DNA of 64,000 nt, taken from Marinihelvus sp942491555. Its GTDB lineage: Bacteria; Pseudomonadota; Gammaproteobacteria; Xanthomonadales; SZUA-36. Below the pieces are notes generated by a model that worked only from the letters and a program-made list of their open reading frames with translations, ran no database searches and was not told the origin of the DNA. Positions within the stretch are counted from its first letter, which is position 1. Each line of letters begins with the position of its first letter. A program made the position numbers and the translations under genes. Positions 16,469 through 25,191 of this stretch are shown here, piece by piece. The stretch spans positions 310,001-374,000 of the forward strand of contig CALOBN010000003.1 of the NCBI GenBank assembly GCA_942491555.1. The letters run 5' to 3'.

Positions 16469-17862
16469 TGGCCGGCATCAACCGGAAAGAGCATTCGAGT
16501 GTCAACCAATTTACTGATATCCGGGTTGTCGACCGATTCAAACAGAATATTCACCTCGACAGAACCAGACCCCAGATCAGCCGGTGCACGCAGGGTCAGG
16601 GCGAACTCACCAACCTGCCCCGCTTCCACGACCGGCTGGGGAAACACAAGGATTTCAATTTCTGAAAAATCGGGCGAGGTCACCCGGTAACTATGGGTCA
16701 CGCTGTCCTGGTTGATCAGCTTGAGCTTGTAGATGTTTTCTACCAGGCCATTGCCAACATCACGGAACAGCATATTGCGGTCGCGGATCAGGTCGGCACG
16801 CAAGGGAATCTTGTTACCGAAGGAAAGAAAGATACCCGACAGAATCACCAGCAGCAGCGTGCCGTAAATCAGGATGCGCGGCCGCAGAATGCGCGTTTTC
16901 TTGCCCTCCAGGGCGTTTTCCGTGGTGTATCGAATCAACCCGGGTTCGTAACCCATCTTGTCCATCACCTGGTCACAAACGTCGATACAGGCCGCACAGG
17001 CAATACATTCGTATTGCAGACCGTCGCGAATGTCGATACCCGTGGGACAAACCTGCACACAGAGCGTGCAGGATATGCAATCACCCAGCCCCAACGCAGC
17101 GGAGTCATCATCCTTGCGCCGGCCACCGCGCGGTTCGCCACGCTTCGCGTCATAGGAGATGGTCAGCGTGTCATGGTCGAACATGGCACTCTGGAACCGC
17201 GCATAGGGGCACATATATTTGCACACCTGGCTGCGCAGGATGCCGGCATTCCCGTAGGTGGCCAGGCTGTAGAACAAACCCCAGAAAAGCTCCCAGCCAC
17301 CCAGGGACAGGGTGAGAACGGAATGTCCCAGCTCACGAATTGGCGTGAAAAAGCCAACAAAAGTAAAACCGGTCCACAAGGCAAAGGCAATCCACAAAAA
17401 CTGCTTGGTGGCTTTGCGGGCCAGCTTGTTGACACTCCAGGGTGCCTTGTCGAGCTTCATCTGCTTGCCGCGATCACCCTCTACCCAACGCTCCATCCAC
17501 AGGAACACCTCGGTCCAGACGGTCTGCGGACAGGCGTAGCCGCACCAGAGGCGACCCGCCAGGGCTGTGAAGAAGAACAGGGTCAGGCCCGCACAAATAA
17601 GCAATAAGGCCAGGTAGATAAAGTCCTGCGGCCAGAACTCCAGCCCCAGCACATGAAAGCGCCGGGCCGGCAGGTCAAACAGGACTGCCTGCTGATCACC
17701 CCAGGTCATCCAGGGCAGGAAGTAATACAGACCAAGCAATACAAAAACCGCTATTTTCCGCAACCGGTCATAGCGACCGGTCACCTCGCGGGGGTAAATC
17801 TTGGGTTCTTTGAGATAGAGGACTTCGGGCGAACCGGAGCCGTTATTATCACTCACTTCCAT
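16465..17862 (-). CDS. ccoG: cbb3 oxidase accessory protein CcoG (polyferredoxin-like)
   Basis: A 465-residue membrane protein with several helices in the first half and two 4Fe-4S motifs, C-I-S-C-T-L-C-V-Q-V-C-P and C-I-A-C-A-A-C-I-D-V-C-D, at about 265-315. A further helix and a C-terminal Ig-like periplasmic domain end the protein. Upstream C-G-Y-A-C-P-Q-T-V-W and K-Y-M-C-P-Y-A-R-F-Q are also family marks. CcoG is reported to act in copper reduction or handling during cbb3 assembly. It overlaps the upstream membrane-protein gene by 10 bases and ccoH by 4. Confidence 0.94.
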   Translation of the reverse strand: MEVSDNNGSGSPEVLYLKEPKIYPREVTGRYDRLRKIAVFVLLGLYYFLPWMTWGDQQAVLFDLPARRFHVLGLEFWPQDFIYLALLLICAGLTLFFFTALAGRLWCGYACPQTVWTEVFLWMERWVEGDRGKQMKLDKAPWSVNKLARKATKQFLWIAFALWTGFTFVGFFTPIRELGHSVLTLSLGGWELFWGLFYSLATYGNAGILRSQVCKYMCPYARFQSAMFDHDTLTISYDAKRGEPRGGRRKDDDSAALGLGDCISCTLCVQVCPTGIDIRDGLQYECIACAACIDVCDQVMDKMGYEPGLIRYTTENALEGKKTRILRPRILIYGTLLLVILSGIFLSFGNKIPLRADLIRDRNMLFRDVGNGLVENIYKLKLINQDSVTHSYRVTSPDFSEIEILVFPQPVVEAGQVGEFALTLRAPADLGSGSVEVNILFESVDNPDISKLVDTRMLFPVDAGQ

Positions 17863-18218
17863 TGCTCTCCGCGCAGGTCCGGATTCAAGGTCTCCGGATC
17901 GCGTACGGGAGGCGGCTTGCGGCGCCCCTTGCCTTGTGCGTGACCGCGCCCGGGACCCGTCCGGATCATGAAGGTCATCAGCCGGGCCGCGACGAGTGAA
18001 ACCAGGTACACGAAGGCAAATCCAACCCCGTAGGTCACCCGCAGCTCTGACTCCCAGCCATAAACCCAGGCATCACCCAGACGCTCCGGATCAATCAGGG
18101 CGAACAACAACATGGTTCCAAAGCACGCGGCCAGGAAGGCCACCCACAGGGAGACCGCCCAGTCGCGCCGACGTTCCCCCCAACGACCGGGGACGGTTGC
18201 TTTTTGCTTGCTTGTCAC
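17853..18218 (-). CDS. Small two-helix membrane protein within the cbb3 operon
   Basis: A 121-residue protein with two membrane helices (about 20-42 and 65-87) and a basic, Pro/Gly/Arg-rich cytoplasmic tail. It begins with GTG at 18218 and its end overlaps ccoG by 10 bases, so it is embedded in the operon between ccoP and ccoG. I do not recognise the family. Position and size make an oxidase assembly or stability factor the best guess. The frame is uninterrupted and nothing suggests degradation. Confidence 0.7.
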   Translation of the reverse strand: MTSKQKATVPGRWGERRRDWAVSLWVAFLAACFGTMLLFALIDPERLGDAWVYGWESELRVTYGVGFAFVYLVSLVAARLMTFMIRTGPGRGHAQGKGRRKPPPVRDPETLNPDLRGEQWK

Positions 18219-18229
18219 AGGACCGGCAG

Positions 18230-19150
18230 CTACTGGCTACCCTGGATTGACGCCGCTTCGCCAAGCCCCAGGATGTAGGCGGCCAGAAGCTCGCGGCGCG
18301 CTTCACTCAGCTGACCTTCAAAGGCCGGCATCACGCCATAACGTCCCTCGTACAGTCCTTCGATGATCGCTTCGCGATCGCTGCCATAAAGCCACACGTT
18401 ATCAGTGAGGTTCGGAGCGCCAAGCGCCGGGTTGCCCATGCCTTGCGGACCATGACAGGCCACGCAGAACATGCCGAATTTCCCCTGCCCTTCAACGGCC
18501 AGAACCGGATCGTGCTCAAGCCCGCCAATCTGACGCACATATTCAACGACCGCATCAACGCCGTCTTCGCCCAGCGCCGGAGCCCAGGGCGGCATGGCGG
18601 CATTGCGACCCAGGGTAATCGCGTGCAGGACCTTGTCATAGCCCTCACCCCATTGCCAGTCATCGTCCACCAGGTTGGGGAAGCCGTTACCGCCGCGCGC
18701 GTCTGAGCCGTGGCACATGGCGCAATTTTGTCCATACAGGCGACGGCCGGTTTCCATGGCCTGCGGATTGCGAATCAGCTCATCAAGTTCCATGGCGTTA
18801 TAGGCGGCAAAAATATCCGCCGTGGACGCCTCAGCAGTCGCACGCTCTTCTTTGTACTGGTCCACCGAGGTCCAGCCCAGGATACCGGCGACATTTCCCA
18901 ATCCCGGGAACAGCACGAGGTAGATAATGGCAAACACGATGGTGATGTTGAACAGATTAAGCCACCAGCGCGGCAGGGGGTTGTTCAGCTCCCTGATGTC
19001 CTCGTCCCAGACATGACCGGTATCGTGGACATCGTCATCCTCCTCACGATCGGAAATTCCCTTGGTCCAGTGCAACAGCCACCAGCAACCGAGAATACTC
19101 GCCACCACGAGCAGAATTGCGAACCAATTCCAGAATGTATTGAGCACCAT
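18230..19150 (-). CDS. ccoP: cbb3-type cytochrome c oxidase diheme subunit III
   Basis: A 306-residue membrane-anchored diheme cytochrome c that passes electrons to CcoO. It starts with a helix at about 5-27, has the conserved D-E-D-I-R-E-L-N-N-P-L-P-R-W-W-L segment before a second helix, and two heme c sites, C-A-M-C-H and C-V-A-C-H. The ATG at 19150 fits the family length; longer in-frame options would add an unrelated stretch and overlap ccoQ. It follows ccoQ by 4 bases. Confidence 0.95.
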   Translation of the reverse strand: MVLNTFWNWFAILLVVASILGCWWLLHWTKGISDREEDDDVHDTGHVWDEDIRELNNPLPRWWLNLFNITIVFAIIYLVLFPGLGNVAGILGWTSVDQYKEERATAEASTADIFAAYNAMELDELIRNPQAMETGRRLYGQNCAMCHGSDARGGNGFPNLVDDDWQWGEGYDKVLHAITLGRNAAMPPWAPALGEDGVDAVVEYVRQIGGLEHDPVLAVEGQGKFGMFCVACHGPQGMGNPALGAPNLTDNVWLYGSDREAIIEGLYEGRYGVMPAFEGQLSEARRELLAAYILGLGEAASIQGSQ

Positions 19151-19154
19151 TATC

Positions 19155-19334
19155 TTATTCCTTTTCCGTACCGTGCCGCCCGGGCTGCACGACATCTTCT
19201 TCCAGGGGCAAGCGTGCTGCCGCATCGAAATCGGGTTTGCGCTTTTTGCTCCAGGCCCAGATCCACATGCCGATAAAGCCGACAAACATTGCGATCAGAA
19301 TCCCGCCGCGCACAAAGGTTGAGTCCAGGTCCAT
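19155..19334 (-). CDS. ccoQ: cbb3-type cytochrome oxidase subunit CcoQ
   Basis: A 59-residue single-helix protein (M-D-L-D-S-T-F-V-R-G, then a helix containing F-I-G-M-W-I-W-A-W-S and a basic stretch). Size, position between ccoO and ccoP, and the W-x-W-A-W-S-K-K-R-K-x-D-F motif identify CcoQ, which stabilises the association of CcoP with the core. The ATG at 19334 lies 1 base after the ccoO stop. Confidence 0.9.
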   Translation of the reverse strand: MDLDSTFVRGGILIAMFVGFIGMWIWAWSKKRKPDFDAAARLPLEEDVVQPGRHGTEKE

Positions 19335-19335
19335 C

Positions 19336-19947
19336 TCAGCGACCCGTCCGCGTCGTGCCCAGAGCCTGCATATAGGCAATGATTGCGTCCATCTCGGTTT
19401 TGCCTTCGACGTCGCTGGCAGCTGAGGCAATCTGCTCATCCGTATAAGGGTCCCCGGCCCACTGCAGGGCGCTCATCTTTTTAGTGATGACTGCTCCGTC
19501 AATCGTTGCGTTCATTAGCCAGGGGTAGCCGGGCATATTGGATTCGGGCACCACATCACGTGGGTTGATGAGGTGAATGCGGTGCCAGTCATCGCTGTAA
19601 CGCCCGCCAACCCGGTGCAGATCCGGCCCGGTGCGCTTGGAGCCCCACTGGAAAGGCCGGTCATAAACCGACTCCCCTGCCACCGAGAACGGCCCGTAGC
19701 GCTCGGTCTCGGAACGGAAAGGCCGCACCTGCTGACTGTGGCAGTTGTAGCAACCCTCACGCACATAGATGTCACGCCCGGCCAGTTGCAGCGCCGGATA
19801 CGGCTCGATCCCCTCGGACGGCTCGATGTAGCGGTCCTGGGCGATCAGCGGAAGCAATTCAACCAGGCCGGCAATACTCACTGCAACAACGATCCACACC
19901 GCCATCAGGTTGATGTTTTTCTCCAGCTTTTTATGCGCCTTGCTCAT
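19336..19947 (-). CDS. ccoO: cbb3-type cytochrome c oxidase monoheme subunit II
   Basis: A 203-residue subunit with one N-terminal membrane anchor (about 13-33) and a single heme c site, G-C-Y-N-C-H-S-Q-Q-V-R-P-F, at about 64-76, which is diagnostic for CcoO. A distal methionine candidate occurs in E-S-N-M-P-G-Y-P-W. The ATG at 19947 is 31 bases after ccoN. It relays electrons from CcoP to the binuclear centre in CcoN. Confidence 0.95.
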   Translation of the reverse strand: MSKAHKKLEKNINLMAVWIVVAVSIAGLVELLPLIAQDRYIEPSEGIEPYPALQLAGRDIYVREGCYNCHSQQVRPFRSETERYGPFSVAGESVYDRPFQWGSKRTGPDLHRVGGRYSDDWHRIHLINPRDVVPESNMPGYPWLMNATIDGAVITKKMSALQWAGDPYTDEQIASAASDVEGKTEMDAIIAYMQALGTTRTGR

Positions 19948-19978
19948 GCCTTGACTCCTTCCGCGGCTTTGTCCCAGT

Positions 19979-21379
19979 TCAGGGTGCTGCCGCCTCAACT
20001 TCGACCGGCTTGGACCCAGCCATGGTCTTCCAGATATTCCAGGCCATGATCAGCATGCCGCTGAAGAACAACAGACCGCCGAGCAGACGGATGGCGTAGT
20101 ACGGCTTGGTCGCTACAATCGTCTCGATGAATGTGTAGGTGAGGGTTCCGTCATCGTTAAACGCACGCCACATCAGGCCCTGCATAACACCGGCGATCCA
20201 CATTGAGGCGATATACAGCACCACGCCGATGGTCGAGGTCCAGAAATGCAGGTCGATCGCCGCTACGCTGTGCATGGTTTTCTTGCCCACCAGGCGCGGG
20301 ATCATGCAGTACAGGGAGCCGATGGTCATCATCGCGACCCAGCCCAGGGCGCCGGAGTGCACGTGACCGATCGTCCAGTCCGTGTAGTGACTCAGGGCAT
20401 TGACCGTCTTGATCGACATCATCGGGCCTTCGAAGGTCGACATACCGTAGAAGCTCAGGGCCACAATCATGAACTTGAGGATCGGGTCGGTACGCAACTT
20501 GTGCCAGGCACCTGACAGCGTCATGACACCGTTGATCATGCCGCCCCAGCTGGGTGCCAGCAGGATCAGGGAGAACACCATACCCAGACTCTGCAGCCAG
20601 TCCGGCAGAGAGGTGTACTGCAGATGATGCGGACCGGCCCACATGTAGATCGAGATCAGCGCCCAGAAGTGAACGATGGACAGCCGATAAGAATACACGG
20701 GCCGCTCAGCCTGCTTGGGCACGAAGTAATACATCATGCCCAGGAAGCCGGCGGTGAGGAAGAATCCGACGGCGTTGTGGCCGTACCACCACTGCACCAT
20801 GGCATCCACGGCGCCCGTATAGATCGGGTAGGACTTCCACATGGAAACCGGAATGGACAGGTTATTAACGATATGCAGCAGCGCCACGGTGATGATGAAG
20901 GCGGCATAAAACCAGTTGGCAACATAAATGTGACTGACCCGTCGCTTCATGATGGTGCCGAGGTACAGAGCGGCATAGGCCACCCACACCACCGTGATCA
21001 ACAGGTCGATTGGCCACTCAAGCTCGGCATACTCTTTGCCCTGGGTAATGCCCAGAGGCAACGTTATGGCGGCCGAAACAATGACCAGCTGCCAGCCCCA
21101 GAACACAAAAGACGCCAGCTTGTCGCTGAGCAGACGTACATGACAGGTCCGCTGAACGACATACAGGGAGGTGGCCATCAGCGCGCAACCGCCAAAAGCA
21201 AAAATCACTGCATTGGTGTGCAGGGGGCGCAGCCGGCTGTAGGTCAGCCACGGCAGGTCGAAGTTCAGCGCTGGAATCCACAGCTGGGCGGCGATCAACA
21301 CCCCAACCAGCATGCCGACGATACCCCAGAGCACAGTCGCCACCGCAAATTGGCGGATTACCTTATCGTTATAGGTCAC
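19979..21379 (-). CDS. ccoN: cbb3-type cytochrome c oxidase catalytic subunit I
   Basis: A 466-residue polytopic heme-copper oxidase subunit that reduces O2 with high affinity at heme b3-CuB in the inner membrane. Family marks include R-P-L-H-T-N-A-V-I-F-A-F-G-G early on, W-W-Y-G-H-N-A-V-G-F-F in the CuB/Tyr region, G-P-H-H-L-Q-Y-T and I-G-H-V-H-S-G-A-L-G-W with heme histidines. First gene of the operon; the FNR/ANR-type promoter starts transcription about 155 bases upstream. Confidence 0.96.
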   Translation of the reverse strand: MTYNDKVIRQFAVATVLWGIVGMLVGVLIAAQLWIPALNFDLPWLTYSRLRPLHTNAVIFAFGGCALMATSLYVVQRTCHVRLLSDKLASFVFWGWQLVIVSAAITLPLGITQGKEYAELEWPIDLLITVVWVAYAALYLGTIMKRRVSHIYVANWFYAAFIITVALLHIVNNLSIPVSMWKSYPIYTGAVDAMVQWWYGHNAVGFFLTAGFLGMMYYFVPKQAERPVYSYRLSIVHFWALISIYMWAGPHHLQYTSLPDWLQSLGMVFSLILLAPSWGGMINGVMTLSGAWHKLRTDPILKFMIVALSFYGMSTFEGPMMSIKTVNALSHYTDWTIGHVHSGALGWVAMMTIGSLYCMIPRLVGKKTMHSVAAIDLHFWTSTIGVVLYIASMWIAGVMQGLMWRAFNDDGTLTYTFIETIVATKPYYAIRLLGGLLFFSGMLIMAWNIWKTMAGSKPVEVEAAAP

Positions 21380-21532
21380 AGTTTCTTCCTCTCAAAATGA
21401 CGGGAAATCCGGCCGGCAGGAACTGCCAACCATTTTGCATGTCGGGCCGGTTATGAACCCGGGTCCTGAAGCACAAATCACCAGCTGCAGGTCATTAAAA
21501 AAACATGGGACAGGCGCATTTAAGAACGCGTT

Positions 21533-21581
21533 CCGAATGAGTCTAGCGTGGCGTCAATTATGCCAGCTTGACCCATGTCAA
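21533..21581 (-). promoter_or_regulatory. FNR/ANR-dependent promoter of the cbb3 operon
   Basis: The 14-bp palindrome TTGAC-N4-GTCAA (21568-21581) matches the FNR/ANR consensus TTGAT-N4-ATCAA at all but one position of each half-site. On the minus strand it is followed after exactly 22 bases by TAGACT (21540-21545), a fair -10 hexamer, which places the site at -41.5 as in class II FNR promoters. Transcription should start near 21533. A second, overlapping inverted repeat, CAGCTTGA/TCAAGCTG (21564-21571 and 21583-21590), surrounds it. The rest of the 273-base gap (21380-21652) holds nothing else I can name. Confidence 0.75.
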
Positions 21582-21652
21582 CTCAAGCTGACACAGGATA
21601 AATTTGCCAGACCCTGAGCTATAGTTAGTGCAATTCCCTGCGGAGCGGCCTG

Positions 21653-22510
21653 GTGAGCGAATCCGACCAGAAAAATCCCGAGCCCGGCGTAGCTGCCGAC
21701 CACCAGACATTGATTGCGCCGTGCCGCGACCTGCACCCCGCTGATCCTTTCACCTGGCTTAAACTGGGCTGGAAGGATTATTGGACGGTGCCGGGTCTGT
21801 CACTGACATACGGTTTAATCGTGTTCCTGGCCAGTGCGGCCATTTCCCTGCTGGCCTGGGCAGTCGGCGGTTGGGTCCTGCTGCTGACCCTGCTGACCGT
21901 TTTTGTCTTTGTCTCGCCCTTGCTGGCGTTTGCCCTCTACTCGGTTCCGCGCCAGCTCTATGCGGGCAACGAGGCCTCTCTGAGCAAGACTTTCCGCGCC
22001 GCGCGCCGGCCCTTTCAAAATGCCATGCTGTTTGGCCTGATATTGATGGTCGTCGACCTGATCTGGGCCCGCGCGGGCTCAATGGTGCACGTCTTTTTTC
22101 CCGTAACCAGCAGCCCCAGCACTGCTGAAATTGCGATCTTCTTTACGATCGGCAGCGCCGTCGGCCTGGTGTTTGCGGCTTTCACCTTTGCGGCCAGCGC
22201 CTTTTCCCTCCCCATGCTGGCCAATCGGGATGTCGACGTGGTGACTGCCGTGATATCCAGTATAAACGCCGTGATGCGCAACAAGTTCACCGCCCTCGTC
22301 TGGGCAGCTTTAATTGTGAGTCTCACTGCTCTGGGGATCGTGACCGGCTTGCTTGGTCTCATCATCGTCATTCCCTGGCTGGCCTTTGCGACCTGGCATG
22401 GCTATCGCCAGGCACTGGTTTGTGATCATTGGCCGGTTCTGAAAATACCGGAGGTCGAGCCGGTCGATTCAACGAGCGGGACAAATGGCGCCACAGGAAC
22501 AGCTGACTGA
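21653..22510 (+). CDS. DUF2189 (BPSS1780-type) integral membrane protein
   Basis: A 285-residue protein with about six hydrophobic helices. D-P-F-T-W-L-K-L-G-W-K-D-Y near the start, Y-S-V-P-R-Q-L after the second helix, F-S-L-P-M-L-A-N-R-D-V-D-V-V-T-A and P-W-L-A-F-A-T-W-H-G-Y-R are marks of the DUF2189 family, whose function is unknown and whose members often lie beside terminal oxidase genes. It starts with GTG at 21653 behind GGAG and is divergent from ccoN, sharing the intergenic region with the FNR-type site. Confidence 0.8.
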   Translation: MSESDQKNPEPGVAADHQTLIAPCRDLHPADPFTWLKLGWKDYWTVPGLSLTYGLIVFLASAAISLLAWAVGGWVLLLTLLTVFVFVSPLLAFALYSVPRQLYAGNEASLSKTFRAARRPFQNAMLFGLILMVVDLIWARAGSMVHVFFPVTSSPSTAEIAIFFTIGSAVGLVFAAFTFAASAFSLPMLANRDVDVVTAVISSINAVMRNKFTALVWAALIVSLTALGIVTGLLGLIIVIPWLAFATWHGYRQALVCDHWPVLKIPEVEPVDSTSGTNGATGTAD

Positions 22511-22563
22511 TGCGATAATCCCAGCCGACTTTTTCAATCTCCTTGCCCGGAGTCCTGCCTGCT

Positions 22564-23430
22564 ATGTCTGAATCATCTCTGACCCTTGCCGTGGTCGGCT
22601 CCATAAATCTGGACCTGGTTGCACGGGTCAAAACCTTTCCCCGCGATGGCGAAACCATTTCCGATGCGATTCTCGAACAGCACCCCGGCGGCAAAGGCGG
22701 CAATCAGGCCCTGGCCGCGCGAAGACTGGGTGCCAGCGTGCAGATGGTTGCCTGTGTCGGTGATGAGCCTAATGCCGACCTCGCCCTTGCCCGGCTCGCC
22801 AGCGAGGGCGTGGGACTCAGCTATGTGCAGCGTCTGGCAGGCGTGAAAACCGGTGTTGCCATGATTATTGTTGATCAAAACGGCGAGAACCAGATCGTCG
22901 TTGCGCCGGGCGCCAATGCCTGCTTCACGGAGGAATATCTTAAGGTACCGCGCTGCGACGGCATGATTGCCCAGCTGGAGGTGCCGATGCCCACCCTGCT
23001 CCGCGCCGCCACCGAGCATGAGGGGTTTTTCTGCCTGAATGCAGCGCCGGCAAGACCGGTGGCGGAGGCTTTACTGGCCCGGACCGATTTACTGGTGGTT
23101 AACGAGCTGGAGTCCGAGGCCATCGGGCCGCGGCTGGCGGATTATGGCGGTTGGCTGGCGGTCACCTATGGCTCGTCCGGTGCGGAACTGACACGGGAAG
23201 GCAGCTGGGTGGCCTCCAGCGAATCGCCACGGGTAGATTCCGTCGATTCCGTGGGTGCTGGTGATGCCTTTACCGCCGCACTGACCGTTGGCCTGATGCT
23301 CGGCCTGGAGCCGCAACGCGCCCTCGAACGGGCCTGCTGCGCCGGCGCGATCGCCACGACCCGCAGCGGTGCCCAAAACGCACCCACCGGGAAAGAAATT
23401 GATGCCCTGCTGAACAACGTCGGGCGCTGA
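22564..23430 (+). CDS. PfkB-family carbohydrate kinase, ribokinase-like
   Basis: A 288-residue sugar or nucleoside kinase. The N-terminal G-S-I-N-L-D-L-V and H-P-G-G-K-G-G-N-Q-A-L-A-A-R-R-L-G are the ribokinase signature 1; D-S-V-G-A-G-D-A-F-T-A-A-L near residue 235 is signature 2 with the catalytic aspartate. Ribokinase is the closest family by motif, but there are no ribose transport or rbs genes nearby, so the substrate stays open. Start at ATG 22564. It stands alone, with a hydroxyacid dehydrogenase converging on it 42 bases downstream. Confidence 0.88.
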   Translation: MSESSLTLAVVGSINLDLVARVKTFPRDGETISDAILEQHPGGKGGNQALAARRLGASVQMVACVGDEPNADLALARLASEGVGLSYVQRLAGVKTGVAMIIVDQNGENQIVVAPGANACFTEEYLKVPRCDGMIAQLEVPMPTLLRAATEHEGFFCLNAAPARPVAEALLARTDLLVVNELESEAIGPRLADYGGWLAVTYGSSGAELTREGSWVASSESPRVDSVDSVGAGDAFTAALTVGLMLGLEPQRALERACCAGAIATTRSGAQNAPTGKEIDALLNNVGR

Positions 23431-23472
23431 CGTCCGGGCTGGCGTACCGCGTAGCGTGCCCACGGCAGCGAA

Positions 23473-24432
23473 TCAGTAGCCGCGTTCAGGGCTCAGCAAA
23501 TAATGAAGCGCGCTGCCATCACGGAAGCGCTGCAGATTGCCGGCAAAAATCCTGGCGATATCGCGCGGCCAGCTTCTTGCCGCGACATGGGCAGTGATGA
23601 TCAGCCCGGGCGTACGCCAGAAAGGATGCTCCGGGGGTAGCGGCTCGGTCTGAAATACATCCAGTACCGCACCGCCAAGATGCCCGGATTTCATCACCTC
23701 AACAAGGTCGGCCTCTACGATCAAACTGCCCCGCCCCACGTTGATCAGCAAGGCATCAGGCGGCAGGCACCGCAGCGCCGGGGCATCCAGCAGTCCCGAT
23801 GTGTCCGGTGTGTCGGGCAGAACCGCCACCAGCACATCCAGGCTTTCAAGAAATTCGCTCAGCGCATCGTGGGCAAACACGGCAGAGAAATCATCGACCG
23901 GCTTACCACTGCGGCTGAAACCGATCACCCGTGTATCAAACGCCGCAAATTGCCGGGCGATTGCAGCGCCGATGGAACCGGTTCCCATAATACCCACGGT
24001 CTTCCCGGCCAGGGTCCCGGTTGCCTGCGCCATCCACTCGCCCTGGACCTGGGCGCGCGCGCGGGCTGGAAGTTGCAGAAAGTAGCTCAGCGTGTAAGCG
24101 AGCGCGTATTCCGACATTTGCTGCCCGAATACACCCTTGACCCCTGTCACCGCGAGTCCCGTGGATGCCGCAGGAATAAGGGGCGTAAGACCCGCCCAGG
24201 TGGACTGGGCCCATTGCAGATTCGGCAAGCGGGGAATGGTGACAGCCAGCAGATCGGGCTCACCCAGTGCAACACGGGCCTCTGCCGCGCCCTCTGGAAG
24301 CGCATCCGGATCAGACGCGGTCAGCCATCGGACCCCTGCAAAGTGCCGCTCCCGGAGCAAGGCGAGATATTCGTCCGCTTCACGACTCAGAATCAGAACG
24401 CTTAGCGGCGAATCAATGTCCTGCTTACTCAT
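23473..24432 (-). CDS. D-2-hydroxyacid dehydrogenase (NAD-dependent)
   Basis: A 319-residue reductase of the D-isomer-specific 2-hydroxyacid dehydrogenase family. The Rossmann motif G-I-M-G-T-G-S-I-G lies near 140-148; N-V-G-R-G-S-L-I supplies the catalytic Arg region, followed by D-V-F-Q-T-E-P-L-P with Glu, and H-V-A-A-R-S-W-P with His. The relatively short N-terminal domain and the S-T-W-A-G segment resemble glyoxylate/hydroxypyruvate reductase A-like proteins. ATG at 24432 was chosen because the upstream extension does not resemble the family. Substrate not determinable. Confidence 0.88.
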   Translation of the reverse strand: MSKQDIDSPLSVLILSREADEYLALLRERHFAGVRWLTASDPDALPEGAAEARVALGEPDLLAVTIPRLPNLQWAQSTWAGLTPLIPAASTGLAVTGVKGVFGQQMSEYALAYTLSYFLQLPARARAQVQGEWMAQATGTLAGKTVGIMGTGSIGAAIARQFAAFDTRVIGFSRSGKPVDDFSAVFAHDALSEFLESLDVLVAVLPDTPDTSGLLDAPALRCLPPDALLINVGRGSLIVEADLVEVMKSGHLGGAVLDVFQTEPLPPEHPFWRTPGLIITAHVAARSWPRDIARIFAGNLQRFRDGSALHYLLSPERGY

Positions 24433-24576
24433 GGCCTGCCTCTTACTGAACGACATGGTGGTGTGCACGCATTGTAACCATCTGTCAGCTCCGTATGATC
24501 GGCACAATGAAAGGTTGCCAGCAATCTGAAGGAACAATTCCTGGATAAGGTCCCGGGAAAGTCGACCGATAAATTC

Positions 24577-25173
24577 ATGAGCAAATCCATCGTCAAATCA
24601 GGGGCCAGAGCAGGCGTAAACTCAGAGGGCAGCAGCTGGATATTCGGCTATGGCTCGCTGATCTGGAACCCCGGTTTTCCCTGGCTGTGCAGCCGGGTTG
24701 CGGCCGTGAGACATCGTGAACGACGGTTCTGGCAAGGTTCTACCGATCATCGCGGTGTTCCCGGCGCTCCGGGGCGGGTGGTCACATTGATTGATGCGCC
24801 CGGTTCTCTTTGCTGGGGACGGGCGTTTGAGTTACCGCCAAATCAGCGGCATGAGATACTCGCCTCCCTCGACCACCGCGAACAGGGTGGCTACCAGCGC
24901 CTCAGCCTGTCGTTACTGCTCGACGATGGTTCATCTTTACCCGGCCTGACCTGGATCGCTACCGCTGAAAACACCAATTACCTGGGCCCCGCTCCTGCGA
25001 CAGAAATCGCCGCGCAGGTGCTGGCAGCCTCGGGGCCGAGTGGCCCGAACCGGGAATATGTGCTGCGCCTGGACGAAGCGCTGCGCGCAGATGGTCATGA
25101 TGATCCGCATGTTAGCAACATTGCAGAGTTGGTCCGGGCCAGCCAATCGGCAGGCCCGAACCGCAGAACCTGA
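24577..25173 (+). CDS. Gamma-glutamylcyclotransferase (ChaC-like)
   Basis: A 198-residue protein with the substrate-loop motif F-G-Y-G-S-L-I-W-N-P at about 23-32 and the region L-D-H-R-E-Q-G-G-Y-Q-R, in which the glutamate is the expected general base. These are marks of ChaC-type enzymes that cleave glutathione to 5-oxoproline and Cys-Gly. N-Y-L-G-P also fits. It is convergent with ettA, with 18 bases between stops, and divergent from the hydroxyacid dehydrogenase. Confidence 0.88.
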   Translation: MSKSIVKSGARAGVNSEGSSWIFGYGSLIWNPGFPWLCSRVAAVRHRERRFWQGSTDHRGVPGAPGRVVTLIDAPGSLCWGRAFELPPNQRHEILASLDHREQGGYQRLSLSLLLDDGSSLPGLTWIATAENTNYLGPAPATEIAAQVLAASGPSGPNREYVLRLDEALRADGHDDPHVSNIAELVRASQSAGPNRRT

Positions 25174-25191
25174 TGGATTGAGTCGTTCGGG

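Noticed and set aside
16693..17607. 304-codon plus-strand frame
   Set aside because: Antisense to ccoG; no recognisable domain.
20624..21400. 258-codon plus-strand frame
   Set aside because: Antisense to ccoN, a conserved gene; composition is that of a shadow frame.
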